Shown piece after piece: positions 10,075 through 23,551 of a DNA stretch of 64,000 nucleotides. The translations under genes were made by a program, and so were the position numbers. Every line of letters starts with the position of its first letter. The first letter of the stretch is position 1. The notes under the pieces were generated by a model. It made no database searches, was not told the DNA's origin, and was given only the letters and a program-made list of their open reading frames with translations. The DNA is from Hyaloscypha bicolor E (lineage: Eukaryota > Ascomycota > Leotiomycetes > Helotiales > Hyaloscyphaceae), in the NCBI RefSeq assembly GCF_002865645.1, contig NW_020194594.1:248001-312000 (forward strand), written 5' to 3'.

Positions 10075-10722
10075 TGACAGCGAGCGTCCAGCTGGATTTG
10101 GTAGCCTAATTGGGCTAATCGTTCGGTGGTTCTCACCTCCAACTCGCTTAGTACGCCTTGTAGGTGAGGGATAGCGATACGCAACGAACAGCGATACGCA
10201 AATCTGAGATTTTGGTGGGAATCTCTCCTTTTCTCCCTTTGAATTCTCACAACGCAGCATAATAAAATAGTGTCTAAGTATTGGGAATTAATCCCAAGGT
10301 GTAGGCCCTTTAGCTTAGTAAATTTTAAGTCTAAAAGATTAAGGCGTTATTGTGATGCAAATCTGCCCCATTTGCCCATACAAATTTTGGTGCGATTTGC
10401 GTATCGCTGTTCGTTGCGTATCGCTATCCCTCACCTACAAGGCGTGCTAGGCGAATTGTAGGTGGGAAACGCCGAACGATTAGTGCTTATGTGGGATCGC
10501 ATTCCATAATTGGGACTAGTGCTTCCGTACATCCAGTGGAACACTAGATTCTATATATGGAGGCATGCGAGCTTTGGAAGTGGGTATCGATTAGTTTCTT
10601 GATAGGAACCAGTTCTTGGAATCAATTATACTTCCACGCTTCACTCCATACTTTACCTTGGATTCCACCCCTTACCTTGACTACTTGCGTAGCACCCTGC
10701 TATAGTGTGCGCCTCACATTGT
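10075..10722 (+). repeat. Dispersed repeat, well-preserved copy (interrupted by TIR element)
   Basis: After removing the TIR element at 10118-10480 this sequence aligns end to end, about 280 bp, with 58005-58285. The differences are almost all G-to-A or C-to-T in the 58-kb copy. ggtagcctaattggg and, downstream, gggatcgcattcc resemble the A and B boxes of a tRNA-type internal promoter, so a tRNA-derived SINE is a possible reading. The A-B spacing is shorter than in a tRNA and no tail is obvious. It could equally be a solo LTR fragment. It lies just outside the AT block. Confidence 0.65.
10118..10480. mobile_element. MITE-like TIR element, 363 bp, TA target duplication
   Basis: Terminal inverted repeats of 87 bp (10118-10204 and 10394-10480) start atcgttcgg on both ends and are identical over the inner 50 bases, with a few mismatches outside. 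TA at 10116-10117 and 10481-10482 flanks the element. The homologous repeat at 58 kb reads straight across, with a single TA at 58042-58043, giving an empty site. TA duplication with TIRs suggests a non-autonomous Tc1/mariner-type element. The central 190 bp shows no transposase. Each TIR contains an inner repeat, gcgatacgca occurring twice 18 bases apart. It carries no RIP damage, as expected for something this short. Confidence 0.88.
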
Positions 10723-11032
10723 GGGCTCTCAGGCTCTCGGGCCTTCCTGCATTAGCTTAGCTATCTGCTTGAGACCTTGTATTACGCATATAATAACTTG
10801 GAACAATATACACTTTATACCCGACTCTTATTACTGCTCGTTTATTGGCTTCTTTTGAGTACTTTAATTACTTACTTACTTACTTATACTTCTTCTTTAC
10901 TCTTATATAATTCTATATCTTTATATAAGCCAAAATTCATATAATAATAAAAAATTTTTTATATTAATAAAGACTTACTAACTAAAATTAGGTTTTTAGA
11001 ACTTAATAAAAACTTAATAAATAAGTAATAAT
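10723..11032. other. Boundary of the first AT-rich block
   Basis: Composition falls from balanced to strongly AT-rich over about 100 bases (ttac repeats near 10870-10885). No gene. The last five bases, ataat, are the target duplication of the next element. Confidence 0.6.
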
Positions 11033-11312
11033 TGTTACGGTTATTACGATATACGGTACTAGTAGGGGTTAGACTAGAGCTAGAGAGGCATCTGGTATCT
11101 GATAGAGGCATCTGACATCTGAGCGAGGCATCTGTAGTCACCTGATCATTGTATATAATCCCGAGCTTAAGCTAGTACGTGGGCCCGTATATAGCTTGCG
11201 ATTATTTAGATCCGAGGCTCCTTCGAAATCCTCTTCTCTCTTTAGCTTTGAATCGTCGAAATAGAGACAGTCTGACTATGCCTTCCAGGCCCTAGATCTT
11301 GTACTCGTAATA
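11033..11312 (+). repeat. 5' LTR of element A (280 bp)
   Basis: Begins tgttacgg and ends ctcgtaata. It contains three imperfect 21-22 bp units of the form gaggcatctg near 11085-11150. It is clearly less AT-shifted than its partner. Confidence 0.92.
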
Positions 11313-14300
11313 TAATTCAAAGCTTACCTATTTCTTAATCCTGCAGAGGATTTAAATAATACCTATCCAATCGGTTTTCGACGAGTATAGATGCAATATA
11401 CCGTAGCTACTCCCGTACCGGTTAACTAATATCAGAATAAAAGAAAGCCCTAGAATAACTAGGCAAGAAAGCCCTGGACCGGCCAGGTAAGCGGATAGGC
11501 CAGTAACCTTATTACTAAACGAAGACCTATAAGAAAGCAAGTCCCAGAACGACTAGGCAAGTCAGAAGGAGCTATAGTACGAGATACTACTAGTATGCTA
11601 CTAGAAGGTGGACCAGAGTCTCTCGTTAAGTCTCCTAAAAGGTCCAAATATCCCGTTAATACTTATAGTAGGAGAGATATTCTCTTTTAGAGAGCCAAGG
11701 AAAAAGAGGGACCTGCCCTATTAAAGGCGGATTTCCAAGAGTTGCTCTAAAGCCCAGAGGCTTTATATAAGGAGATTATTAAGCTAATTCTGAAAATATA
11801 TAATATTCTTACCTATAGTAAGAATTATTATAATTAGCTAAGAGAAACCAAGTAAGCCCTATAAAAGAACAAAGCTATTATTAAGAAGCTTATTATATAG
11901 CCTATAGAGATAACCGGTTCCCTTACTCTAGAAAGTAAACGTTTAGTTAAACTCCCTAATCCTCCTATCTTTAAAGATATAACTAAGGACGGTATTACCT
12001 TTAATAATTAATTAGTTTAGATTAAGAAAAAGCTCTATAGTAACTCTAATACTTACTAGATAGAGGACCTTAAGATTATTTATATTTCCGGCTATATAAG
12101 TAGCCATATCCTTATACTAATTTCCCCTTGCCTAAACCAGAATAATTAATATATATACGAGACTATTAGAGAACTATATATCTATCTAGAGAAGCTATAT
12201 AGTAACCTAAATAAGGAGTATAATACTCGGCAAGCCTTTAAGGAACTATTTATAAAAAAGGGCCAGATCTTTTAGGAATTCTATACTCTATTCCTGAGAT
12301 ATATAATAGACAGAAATATTAACCCGCAGGACCTTAAGAATAACCTGAATAATAAGCTTACCTAAAAGCTCTAAAAGGCTATAGCTATATACTATAATAA
12401 CCTGGCTATTTATACTATAGAGTTTATATAATACTATACTATAAATAACTAGCAGATCCGAGCTTATTATAAAAAGAAAGACTAGGTATCCAAGAAAGCT
12501 AATAAAGATATAGATAAGCCAAGTTCAGGAGGCGCCCCTTATATAAAGCCTATTCCCAAAACCCTAGTAATAAATAAGCCTATTATTCCGAAGCCCGGAT
12601 TCTTAGATCTCAAGTATTATAACTATAATAGATTTAGTTATATATTTAGAAGCTATCTAGAGCCCAAGACCAAATATATAAAGCAAGTCTTAGTAGCCAA
12701 GCTAGTAGTACTTATTATAAGTAAGTTATCTAAGGATATAGAATAGGGAAATAAGAACCCCTAAAGAAAGTCTCTTCTTTAGAGCCGTATTATATAAATA
12801 TAATAGAAGTTAATTTGAGCTAGTTACTAGAAAATAAAGTATTTATACTTCTTTATATAATTAGTAATAATAAATTAGATATTAAGACTTCTTTTTTTAT
12901 TAATACTAAAATAAATAAATATACTTTTATTAATTCCAAGTTTATAAGAATAATTAAATAATATCTAGATATTAAGCCTATTTAATTAGTATTATCTTAT
13001 AATATAAGAGGGTTTAATAGTAAGTAGGCCGTATTTATTATTTACTATATTAAGCTTATACTCTTAATTAATAAATAGAAGGTCCTAGTACCTATACTAA
13101 TTATAGGATTAGGAGAATATAATATAATTTTGGGATAATAGTAGTTTATAAATACTAGTATTCTAATTAATTATAAGAATAGAAAATTAATCTGGCTAGA
13201 TAATTAGCCTAGAAAGAAGAATTAGAATAAGGTCCTAACTATTATATATAAGAACTTAGAACCTGGAAAAAGTAACTAGTACTAAGAAGATATAAATAAA
13301 AGAAATAAAGCTATAGCTATAGATAAGTCCTAGAAACCTTAGCTTATAAAGAAAAAACCCTCTTATTTTCTTCCTAATCCGGGCTCAGAAAGCTATATAT
13401 AATAAAAAGATTAAGCTTAATATTATAAAGAAATATAAGTGGCCTTAGGAAATATAGAGGTTTCTCTTAAGCCGGAAATAGGAATATTAAAATTATATTA
13501 TCTAAAGAAAAGCCATAAGAGCTAGTTAAGGCCTATAGTTAATATTATAGATATCTTACCGGCCGCTTTCTAGATAAACCTATAAAAGAAGAAGAATCTT
13601 TTCTTTATAATATTATTTTTCGAGATTAATAAAGAGCTAGAATTATAATAAGAGAATAAGTTTATTCCGGGTAAATAATAGCCAGGATAAACAGAACTAT
13701 AGTAGCTAGTAAGAGTCTTACTAGAGGAGTTTAAGGATTTTATAGATATTTTTTTAAAGAAAGTATTAAATATCTTATTTCTATATTAATTATATAACTA
13801 CAAAATTCAGATTAATAATCCCAAAGGCCTAGAGAGCCTAGGGTATTTCCCGCTTTATTAATAGTTAACCTATAAACTATAGGAGATCAAGTATTTCCTT
13901 AAAAAGAACCTCTAATAGGGCTTTATTAAACTAAGCTAGTTTTTCTTTATATCTCTAATTCTCTTTATAAAAAAGGCTAATAGAGTTCTCCGATTTTATA
14001 TTAATTATTATAAGCTAAATAACTTAATATGGAAGAATTATTATTCTCTTTTCCTTATTTACGAGATCCTTATATAACTAGCTCAAGCCCAGGTTTATAT
14101 AAAGCTAGATATTTAATAAATATTCTATTAGATTTAAATAGACCTAGAATTAGAAGAACTTATAATATTCTATATAAGATATAGGGCCTATAAATATAAA
14201 GTTCTTTGGAAAAGCCTAACTAATAGTCCTATTATATATTAGAGATATATAAATAATATCCTCTTTAATTATTTTAATATCTTTTATATAGCTTACTTAA

Positions 14301-16919
14301 ATAATATCCTGATTTACTCAGACAATTTCCTAGAATATAAAGACTATATATAAAAGATTCTTTAGTAGTTATAAGATACCGGCCTCTAAGTAGATATTAA
14401 GAAATTAGAATTTAAGATTACTTATATAAAGTACCTAGGCTTTATTATTTCTATTAGAGGTATTAAAATAGACCCAGATAAGATAGTAGTTATTAAGAAC
14501 TAGTAATTACTAAAGATAGTTAAAGGAATATAAGGCTTTCTGGGTTTTTATAACTTTTATTAGTATTTTATTACGGAATATAGCTATATAGCAAAGCCTC
14601 TAATAGCTCTAATATATAAGAGAGTTCCGTTTAAATAAATAGATTAGTATTAAGAAGGTTTTACTAAGCTAAAGCAAGCTATATTCTCGGTACTAATTCT
14701 ATATTACTATAATTTAAACCTTCTTACTATAATTGAGACAAATATATTAAATAAAGTTATAGCCGGTATTCTTTTATAGTAAGACCCCTAGATAGGACTC
14801 TAGTACCCGGTAGTATTCTTTTCCAAGACTATATAGTTAGTAGAGCTAAATTATAATATCTATAATAAAGAGATATTTGCTATTATTCTTTTTTTAATCA
14901 AATAGCAAACGGAACTAGAAGGCCTATAAGAAGTACTCTTTATAATTTATTTAAACTACCGAACTCTCGAATACTTTATAATTATAAAGAAGCTTTTAGT
15001 AAGACAAGCTTACTAGGTAAAATATTTTTCCTATTACTATTTCAAGCTTATATACTAGTTAGGCAAATTAAATAAATAAGCGAATATCCTAAATAAAAAG
15101 TATAAGAATATAACTGCTTAGAATAAGGTAATAATAGCCTACCGGACCTAAATTCTCCTCCTATAATAAAAGATTAATAATAATATTATACAGGATTTCT
15201 AGTTAGCCCTAATTAAGGCCTTAATAAGCCTAGCTTAGGAAGAAACCCAGTATAATAGTATCTAGCTAGTAAATAAGCTATTAAGCAAGAACCGAGAGTT
15301 ACCGGAATTAGAAAAGCTATAAGATAAGGCAAGAAATAAGAAAGAAGGTACTTAAATACTATAAGACGGCCTTTTTTTATAATATAGTAAACTATTTATA
15401 TTTAATAATATAATAATATCCGAAATACCCTTATATACTATTCTTATTTAGGAGACATATATATAGCCCCTAATAGGATACCTAGAATAAGCCAAGCTTT
15501 AATAGCTTCTTTAGGCCCGCTATTACTAGCCAGGCCAAGGTATAGATATTAATTAGTATAGGAATAACTACTATACCTATTAATAATCCTATATTTCCAG
15601 AAACAAGAAGCCAGGGCTCTTATATTCGTTACTAGTTCCTAACCGCCCCTAGTAATATATATTAGTAAATTTCAAGAAATACCCAGAGAATAGAAATAAG
15701 TATAATATAGTAGTAATCTTTATTAATTACCTGAATAAATGCCCTATTATAATTTCTGTCCGAGATATAGTAATAGCTAAAGAATTAGTACTCTTATTTC
15801 TTACCTATATAGTTTACTAAGTTAATATCCCGGAGACTATAGTATCTAATTAAGGCCCCTAGTTTATATCGGATTTCTAGAGCAAATTCTATAAATGTAT
15901 TAGTATAAAGCTCAAGTTATTAATTACTAACTATTCCTAAACTAATAGCCAAATAGAGATTATTAACTAGTATTTTAACTAATAGCTATATTCCTATATA
16001 AATTACTACTAGAATAATTAGGACAAATAAATAGTAATAATCGACTATTAATAAGTAGCTCTAGTCTATAAGACTATAGGCTAATCTCCGTTCCTTATAA
16101 AAAAGGGCTATAAACTACAGATATTATTTGACTAGAAAACCCAAATATAATTAGGTACTTTAAAGAAAGAGCTAAATAGACAGGAAGTAAAGACCCTAGT
16201 AATACGGCTCTATAAATTATAGCAAAAGATATAGGAGAATATAATATAAGTATAAGAATATTATATTATTCAAACTAATAAATATTACTAACTAGTAGAC
16301 TTCGGAATAGGAAACAAAATATAGATTATTATTAAGTACTAGAAGAATAATTATTTAAGCTATAAGCTAGCTTACTAAATAGAAGAACTATATAAGATCC
16401 TGGAATAAGTAAGATATTTCTTTAGGCTTAAGCTTCCGGAATTAATAAGAATATATCCGGTATTCTATATAAAGAAGCTATATAAAGACCTAGATAATTC
16501 CCTTTCTAAATAAGTAAATCCAAAGCTTCTACTATTAAAACTATAAGACAGGGAAATAAAATACAAAGTTCAAGAAATATAAATAGTAAAACTACTTTAT
16601 AGGAAGCTAAAATACTAAGTCTAATAGAAAGAATAGAACCTAGATCCGGAATAATATTCTATTTCCTTATTAAGTAATAGTATTCTAGCTTTTTAAAGCT
16701 TCTATAATAAGAACCCCGAATAGCCAGGACCGCCCCAGAATCTCCCCTATTAGTTAGACTATACCAAGAATAATATATTACTGGAACCGTATAATATAGA
16801 CAGAAATCCTTCGAAGTTATATATAAAAGGCCCTGGCCTTTAATATATAACTTATAACTTGGAAATTTAATAGGAACTTTTAAAACTCGGGGACAAGCTT
16901 ACTTTAAAGAGGGAGATAA

Positions 16920-17199
16920 TATTACGGTTATTATAATATATAATACTAGTAGGGGTTAAACTAGAGCTAGAAAGGCATCTGGTATCTAAGAGAGGTATCT
17001 GGCATCTAAATAAAACATCTGTAATTACCTGATTATTACATATAATCCCGAGCTTAAGCTAGTATATGGGCCCGTATATAGCTTGCAATTATTTAGATCC
17101 GAGGCTTCTTCGAAATCCTCTTCTCTCTTTAGCTTTGAATTATCGAAATAGAGATAGTTTAACTATACCTTCCAGGCCCTAGATCTTATACTCGTAATA
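16920..17199 (+). repeat. 3' LTR of element A (280 bp)
   Basis: Begins tattacgg, ends ctcgtaata, same length as the 5' LTR. About 25 differences from it are nearly all C-to-T or G-to-A in this copy. Confidence 0.92.
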
Positions 17200-17260
17200 A
17201 TAATAAATATAAAATATTTTTTTATTTCTATTTATAAAGTTTTTATAATAAATATATATA

Positions 17261-17583
17261 AATAAGTATTAGATATTATAGATCTAGTTTTCTATTTTAG
17301 ATAAAGCTTATAATTGAAATTATATAAATTATATAAAATTGCTTTTTCTAATTAAATAAAGAGCTTTATATACTTAATTAAATATTAGGAAATATATAAA
17401 GAGATATTTCTAGCTTTAAAAAGAAATATTAATTAATATAATAAATATATAGAATAGTATATAAATAAATATTAGATATTATAGATCTAGTTTCCTATTT
17501 TAAATAAAGCTTATAATTAAAATTATATGAATTATATAAGATTGTATTTTTTAATTAAATAAAGAGCTTTATATATTTAATAT
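17261..17583 (+). repeat. Degenerate tandem duplication, period about 203 bp
   Basis: A block starting near 17261 (aagtattagatattata...) recurs at about 17464 with scattered transitions. The second unit continues after 17832, where atatataaagaaatacttctag matches 17393-17413, so it is interrupted by the insertion at 17584-17826. Confidence 0.7.
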
Positions 17584-17826
17584 TAGAATAGCTATACTGC
17601 GAATTTCCTGATTATATAACTAGTTATATAAGCTTGTATTATAGGTATAACTCGACTAATAGACTAGTTTTTATTAGGCTTAGCAGATTTAGGAATCATA
17701 TATTAATACTATAATCTATAATTCTTATTTCTGAATATTAACTACTTTACTAACTTTAATATACTAGTATTCTATATATATTATATAATAGTATTATATA
17801 TTTCTAGTAAATCGACTCTTTAGCTA
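17584..17826 (+). mobile_element. Solo LTR, copia-type, 243 bp, TSD aatat
   Basis: Interrupts the tandem unit described above, with aatat at 17579-17583 and 17827-17831. Its second half (from gtataactcgactaatagac onward) matches the LTRs of the copia element at 38 kb. Ends tagaa...gcta fit TG...CA ends after RIP. Exact ends may shift by a base. Confidence 0.65.
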
Positions 17827-17968
17827 AATATTAGAAAATATATAAAGAAATACTTCTAGTTTTAGAAAGGGGTATTAATTAGTTTTTATTAGAATTAATT
17901 CTTGAAATTAGTTATATATATAAGTATTATTCTATAGTTTACTTATTTTAACTATTTATATATTACTT

Positions 17969-18238
17969 TTATAATATATATAGGGTTATATATAATATAA
18001 GAATATATAATAAACCTTAAATATTACAGGTATTAATTAGGGAAATTAATAGCCCTTTAATACTATAACTAACTACTATTTATATTATAAGTATTAGGCT
18101 TATAAATTACTAATTATATTTATATTATTAGGGTCTCTTATTTAGAAGAGGCTTCTCTAGACTTTATAAGAAAAATAGAAATTAGTTTTATATTAAATTT
18201 AATATTATAGTTTTATAATTTACTAATTTATTCTATTA
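17969..18238 (+). repeat. 5' LTR of element B (270 bp)
   Basis: From ttataatatatatagg to ttctatta; aligned over its whole length with 27138-27407. The end points are where similarity stops and may be off by one to three bases. Confidence 0.8.
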
Positions 18239-21200
18239 TCTTATTACCTATTAATAAATATCTTATAAGCTAATCTTTATATCCTTAAAAGAAATAGTTT
18301 AATAAATAATTATATCTCGAAATCTATAGAATATATAATTTCTTATTAAAGCTATTTCTATAGAAGAAGTTAATTAAATTAACTCTAATATAGATAATAG
18401 TAAAAGCTCGTTTAATACTTTTAATAGGGCCCCTTAGAAGCCTCTAAAAGCCAGTAATAATAACGGAAATAATCCTGGTAATAATTAAGATACTAAGATT
18501 AATACCCAAGTTATTATTATTTAAACTATAAAATAAAACTTATATACTAAAATTAAAATGCTCTAATAAAAGCAAAAATTAGTAAATATAATTAATTAAT
18601 ATATTCTATAGTTAGAATAATATAAGAGTGCCTTTAAAGATATTTTATTATTTACTATATTTTATAGAAATTTTATTTATAAGTTTGCCTTATTTTTTTT
18701 AGTAATTCTTATTAAAAAACTTTCTAGAATAGAATTAGAACCTATTTCCTTTTCTAATATAATAAGCTTTAAGAGTAATTTTAATACTATTTATTAGAAG
18801 CTATTATATAATATTTTAAAAATATATTTAAACCAAAAAAAGCTTTTTAAAATCCGAATATCTGATTTATATTATAGAAAGTTCCTTAAAGAATAGAGAA
18901 TATTTATATCTTTCTAGGAAATAATCTTTAGAATCTAATCTTAAACTTATAATAGATACTTTTCTAGAATTAACTTTATTATAAATACATTTAAGAATAA
19001 ATCTTATAATATTTAAAAGGCTATAATAAAGCAAAGCCTATTATTATATAAGGTCTATTAGAAATAATTCAAGGCCTATTTAGCTAATATATTCCAAATA
19101 CTTCAAACCTATTAGTAAGATATTTTTAAGGAACTTTGAGATCTTTATTAGATAAATAGAAAAATAATTACTAAATTATATATTTAAATAATTAGTTTCG
19201 AAATTAATTAGAACCTATATTCTAAAAGAAATCGAATTCGGACTCTCGATACTATTCTATTTAACTATAAGACTTATTAGATACTTGTATTTATTTTCTT
19301 AAGAAATAAGGTAATATCTATTTCTGAATAGTTTAAAAAAGCTTAAAAAGTAAAATATACTATTTATTCTAAATTAAAGAAAATAAAGATAGGAAAATCT
19401 AATAAAAGTAATTTTATTTCTAAAAACTCTAATTTAGTAAATTCTAATTTATAAGGCTATTAAAAAAGATTTTTTTTTTCGAAAATTATATAAGAAATTC
19501 TCAAATAATACTTTGGCTCTTTCTAGACTTTAATAAAATACTAGTTCTATTTCAAATATAGTTTATTAGATTTATAAATAGAAAAAACACTTTTTAGGAA
19601 ATATAAAATATTTCAAATATATCAAATAGATTTAATAGAACCTTAATAAGGCCAAAACTATAAAAGAGTTAAAGTATTTATAGAAATAAATTAATACTAT
19701 TATTATAAGGAAGTATTTCAAAAGAGATTCTCCTAAAAAACAAAGAAAAAAGAAAGCCAAATCTTAAATATTAATAATTTTAGCTATAATAAAAAAGATA
19801 TATTACTTTATATAACTATTTAAATAAAATTAATATAGCTAGAAATAAATATCTTAAAAATCCATAATAGATTCGGTAATATTAGATTAGATTATAACTT
19901 CTTTAATAATAATTGGATTTAAAGCCGGGACTTTATTATCTTAGCTAAATCTAATTAAGAATTTATAACCTTTTATAAGAATAGATTTAAGATCTATTAA
20001 GCCTATAATTTTAAGATATTTATTATAAATAATTATAATAAAATATATTCTTTTAAGCTCTGGTTTTATAAATATAAGAATATTAGCTCTTATAGCCTGG
20101 TTTTTAATATAGAATTTTATAAAGTAATTCTTATCTAATATATAGACTATATTAAGAAATAATAAATATATATATCTATATAGCCTAATAATATTAAGAT
20201 TCTAATATTAAAAGAATTTAATAAAAAGCTTAACTAGTATCCTAAACTAGTATCTTAAGTTTTATTTTTAATTAAAGGCAAATATAATTATTCTAGATAA
20301 TAGGTTTTATATATTTATAATAATTACTAGATCTCTATTTTATTATATAGTTCTAGTAATACTAAACAGGAGTTTTTAATATAATAAATTAATATTTTCC
20401 GGAAAGAAGCCTTAAAGGTATTTATTTATTTCTAAAATAATAAATATAAAAATTTCTTAGAAGTTTTTAATTCTAATAAAGCTTCGGAATTTCCTAATCT
20501 TAGTAGTATTAAATATTCTATTAATACAGATAATATAGTCTCATATAGATCTTTATATAATTTATTAGAAACCTAACTAGAAGTATTATATTTATATTTA
20601 TAAAATATACTTTATAAATATTAGATAAGGCCTAATAAAAGTTTAGTAAAAGCGCTTATTCTTTTTATTTCTAAGAAAAATAAAGAGCTATATCTTTATA
20701 TTAATTATTATAGACTTAATTAAGTTATAATTAAGAATCGGTATTTGTTTTCTTTTATTAATAAAACCCTTAACCGGTTTTAAAAAGCCAAGATTTTTAT
20801 AAAATTAGATTTCAAGAATATATATTATTAAATAAGAATTTATAAAGAATATAAATAGAAAACGGCTTTTAGAACTTACTATAGCTATTTTAAATATCTT
20901 ATAATATCTTTTAGGCTAGCTAATATATTAGCTATATTTCACGTATATATTAATATTATATTTATAAGACTTCTGAATTATTTTATAATTATTTATTTAG
21001 ATAATATCCTTATTTATTCCCGAAATAAAAATAAATATTATAATTATATTTACTAGATACGTATTAGGCTATATAAAAATAATCTGTTTTATAAACTTAG
21101 TAAATATAAGTTTAATATTAAGGAGATTAAATTCTTAGACTTTCTTATTAAAATAGAAGATATTTATATAGATTTTAAACAAGTATATAATATTATTAAA

Positions 21201-22212
21201 TAGCCAGAACCCGAATTATTTTATAATATTTAAGTATTTCTTAGATTTACTAATTTCTATTATAGGTTTATTTACTATTACTTTCAGGTAATTATAGGCT
21301 TAATAAATCTCTTAAAAGAAATAGAAAAGAACTAGAAATTCGGTTTCTTTATATAAATAAATAAAGTAGCTAAAAGCTTTAAAACTTTAAAAAAAGCTTT
21401 TTCTATATATAATATCTATTCTAGTCTATTTTAATTCTTCTAAAAAAATTTATATTAAAACTAATATATCGAAATTTATAATTACTAATATTATTTTATA
21501 ATAAGTTAATTCTAGTAATAGTTCGAAAAAATACTAGTATTTAGTAATATTCTAGTTCTAGAAACTTTCTAAAGCTAAATATAACTATAATATCTATAAT
21601 AGAAAGCTATTTATAATTATTAAAGCCTTTAAATATTAATACTATTATTTTAAAAAGTCCAGATTTATAATTAAGATTATTATAAACTATAATAACCTTT
21701 AATATTTTATAGAAATAAAGTATTTAGAAAACTATTAAATATATTAGATAATAGATTTTATAATATATAATTTTAATATTATTTACTATAAAAGTATTTC
21801 AAATCTAGTAAATAAATCTAATAGAAAACCTAATTATAAAAAAGATTTTAATAATATAACTTGGTTTCTAATATTTTAGAATAAACTAAAAAAAAGTTTT
21901 TATAATTATAATTTAGAGGCCCTTATAGATATTTAAAGAGCCTTTCCTTTAAAACAAGTATTATTTAATATTTACTATATTTATAATAGCTAAAGAGAAA
22001 TATTTATTATAAAACAAATAAATAAATTATTTTATAGATCTCTTAATTATAGAATTAGTTAAAAAGTAAAATATAAAAAAATACTTTAAAGGCTTTACTA
22101 TTATAGCTAAAGTAATAAAAGTATTTATAACTATATTATTTAATAGAACTAAAAATTCTTTAGTTTCTCGAGTTTTTAAATTAGACAATTACAAATACTA
22201 AAGAGGGATACG

Positions 22213-22370
22213 TGGGGACACTAAAATATATATTGAGAACTTGAGTACTCGGGATACTATATTATGGTAAGAAGGAGAGAAGGAGAGGAGGAGAGAGCTA
22301 TATATGGGGGTAGTGGACAGCCGAGAGCACCTGACCAGCCACGTAACCCGTCACCTGATTCCCTACTACA
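22213..22370. repeat. Left LTR of element C (158 bp)
   Basis: Starts tggggacact, ends ccctactaca (TG...CA). Contains a purine-rich stretch gaaggagagaaggagagg. Confidence 0.88.
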
Positions 22371-22534
22371 CACGCCCCCAGCCAACTAGTACTCGTCCCG
22401 AGTATCGAACTAAAGAATAAAGCACCAAACCAATAAACCAAACCAAGCACCAAACCAAGTACCAAACCAAGAGCCAGCTGCATAAGTAACCCACTAAACT
22501 AGCTCCCATACGTCTGCGAACCGTAGGCAGTAAG

Positions 22535-23551
22535 CTAGTGAGTACGTACGTACTCTATCCCTGAATTATGGCTTCCATTCTGCCGTTCCACTAAGACACT
22601 ACCAGAGCAGAATACCACAGGATTCCAAACCCTCCTTTCTACTACTTCGTCCCATTCCGTACCATCCGTACGGCGCTTCACCTGCTCCCCTTGGCTCACA
22701 GTACAGCTCCAGAAAGGGAGGGGCTGAGCTAGTGCTCGCTTCGGTCCAAGACACAGTTCACCACGATCGTTCAAGTGGCAAGTGCCCACAGCAAGGTGGT
22801 GGTGGAACCAGGGACAGTGATTCCTGTGCGTATGCCGAAGGCCAGAGGGGTGCTTGTTATGGCAATAGAAACAGCCCTTTTCTATCTTAACGTACGAAAC
22901 GAACGGGGGGCCAAGAGAGCTAGCCGGAACGGGCGAAGCAGGAGCTTGGCGAGGCGCAAAGGACGAAGTAGGAGCTTGACGAGGTACGTGCGAAGGAGCA
23001 GAGCTTGCCGCAGGAGCCGTACGTAGCTGTGGAGGTACGTACGGTGAAGAGGGAACCACAGGAGACAAAGGAGGCGAAGGCGAAGGGGAAGGCGAAGGCA
23101 AAGGCTCTAGTGAAGTGTGGTTTGGTACCAAACCAAGCTCCAGTAAAGTGTCGTCCGGTACTAAACCATACTCAGCCAGAAGCTTTATGGAATCGAGATT
23201 CTCTGGCAAGTTCAGTAATTCCAGGAGCTCGCGATATGTCGAAACTGGCTTGTTTGCTAGTTCCAGGAGCTCGCGATCCGTCAATGAAATTGGCTCGTCT
23301 GGTGGAAAGCTTGGCGAAGGAGAGGGAGGCGATTGCGAAGGTTCCAGGCCAAGAGTATTAATCGAAAGGACTTGAGGGGAGCGTACGGCTTTCGATACCG
23401 GAGGACAAGGCGAAGACGAGGGAGCAGGTGGCGAACGAGTAGGTTCTCCCTGAGCCGGGCTCAAGGAGAAAATCACCTTATCTCCAACTATACTTCTCAG
23501 GAACTGGACGATCGAGTAAACCACGAAAAGAACAAGTAAAAGAAGCTCCAC
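22535..23551 (-). pseudogene. Gag-like ORF of element C, Pro/Ser-rich with Cys/His knuckle
   Basis: Open for 338 codons on the minus strand but beginning with GTG. There is no in-frame ATG before the upstream stop, and none inside. An ATG at about 23582 in another frame (MKARSGASESDACG) overlaps the start, so the original N terminus may have been joined by a frame now broken. Seen in order: a hydrophobic segment at residues 1-20; two Pro/Ser-rich spacers; a Leu/Glu-rich helical part with RELLEL repeated (about 93-145); a Cys/His cluster CFYCHNKHPSGL ending HRNHC (about 230-250); and GTCHLNDRGELCLG. The last two are what I associate with nucleocapsid-type domains of fungal gag proteins. Codon use is normal, unlike the RIPped surroundings. 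Confidence 0.55.

Larger units (their letters stand above)
11033..17199 (+). mobile_element. Ty3/gypsy chromovirus A, full length, inactivated by RIP
   Basis: LTRs of exactly 280 bp at both ends and a 5-bp duplication ataat (11028-11032, 17200-17204) define the element. A purine tract (aaagagggagataa) ends at 16919, directly before the 3' LTR. Domain relics read in order on the plus strand: gag with a CCHC knuckle whose cysteines are now tyrosines (12612-12656); reverse transcriptase with a YLNNILIYS-like active site near 14291-14331, where the aspartates have become asparagine codons; RNase H; integrase about 15400-16300; and a chromodomain-like tail at about 16540-16740. Stops occur every few codons and no long frame remains. 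The order RT-RH-IN and the chromodomain place it among chromoviruses. Confidence 0.92.

Noticed and set aside
23005..23539. Plus-strand Lys/Arg/Glu-rich frames in element C
   Set aside because: They are the reverse of the Pro/Ser-rich gag-like frame; low complexity only.
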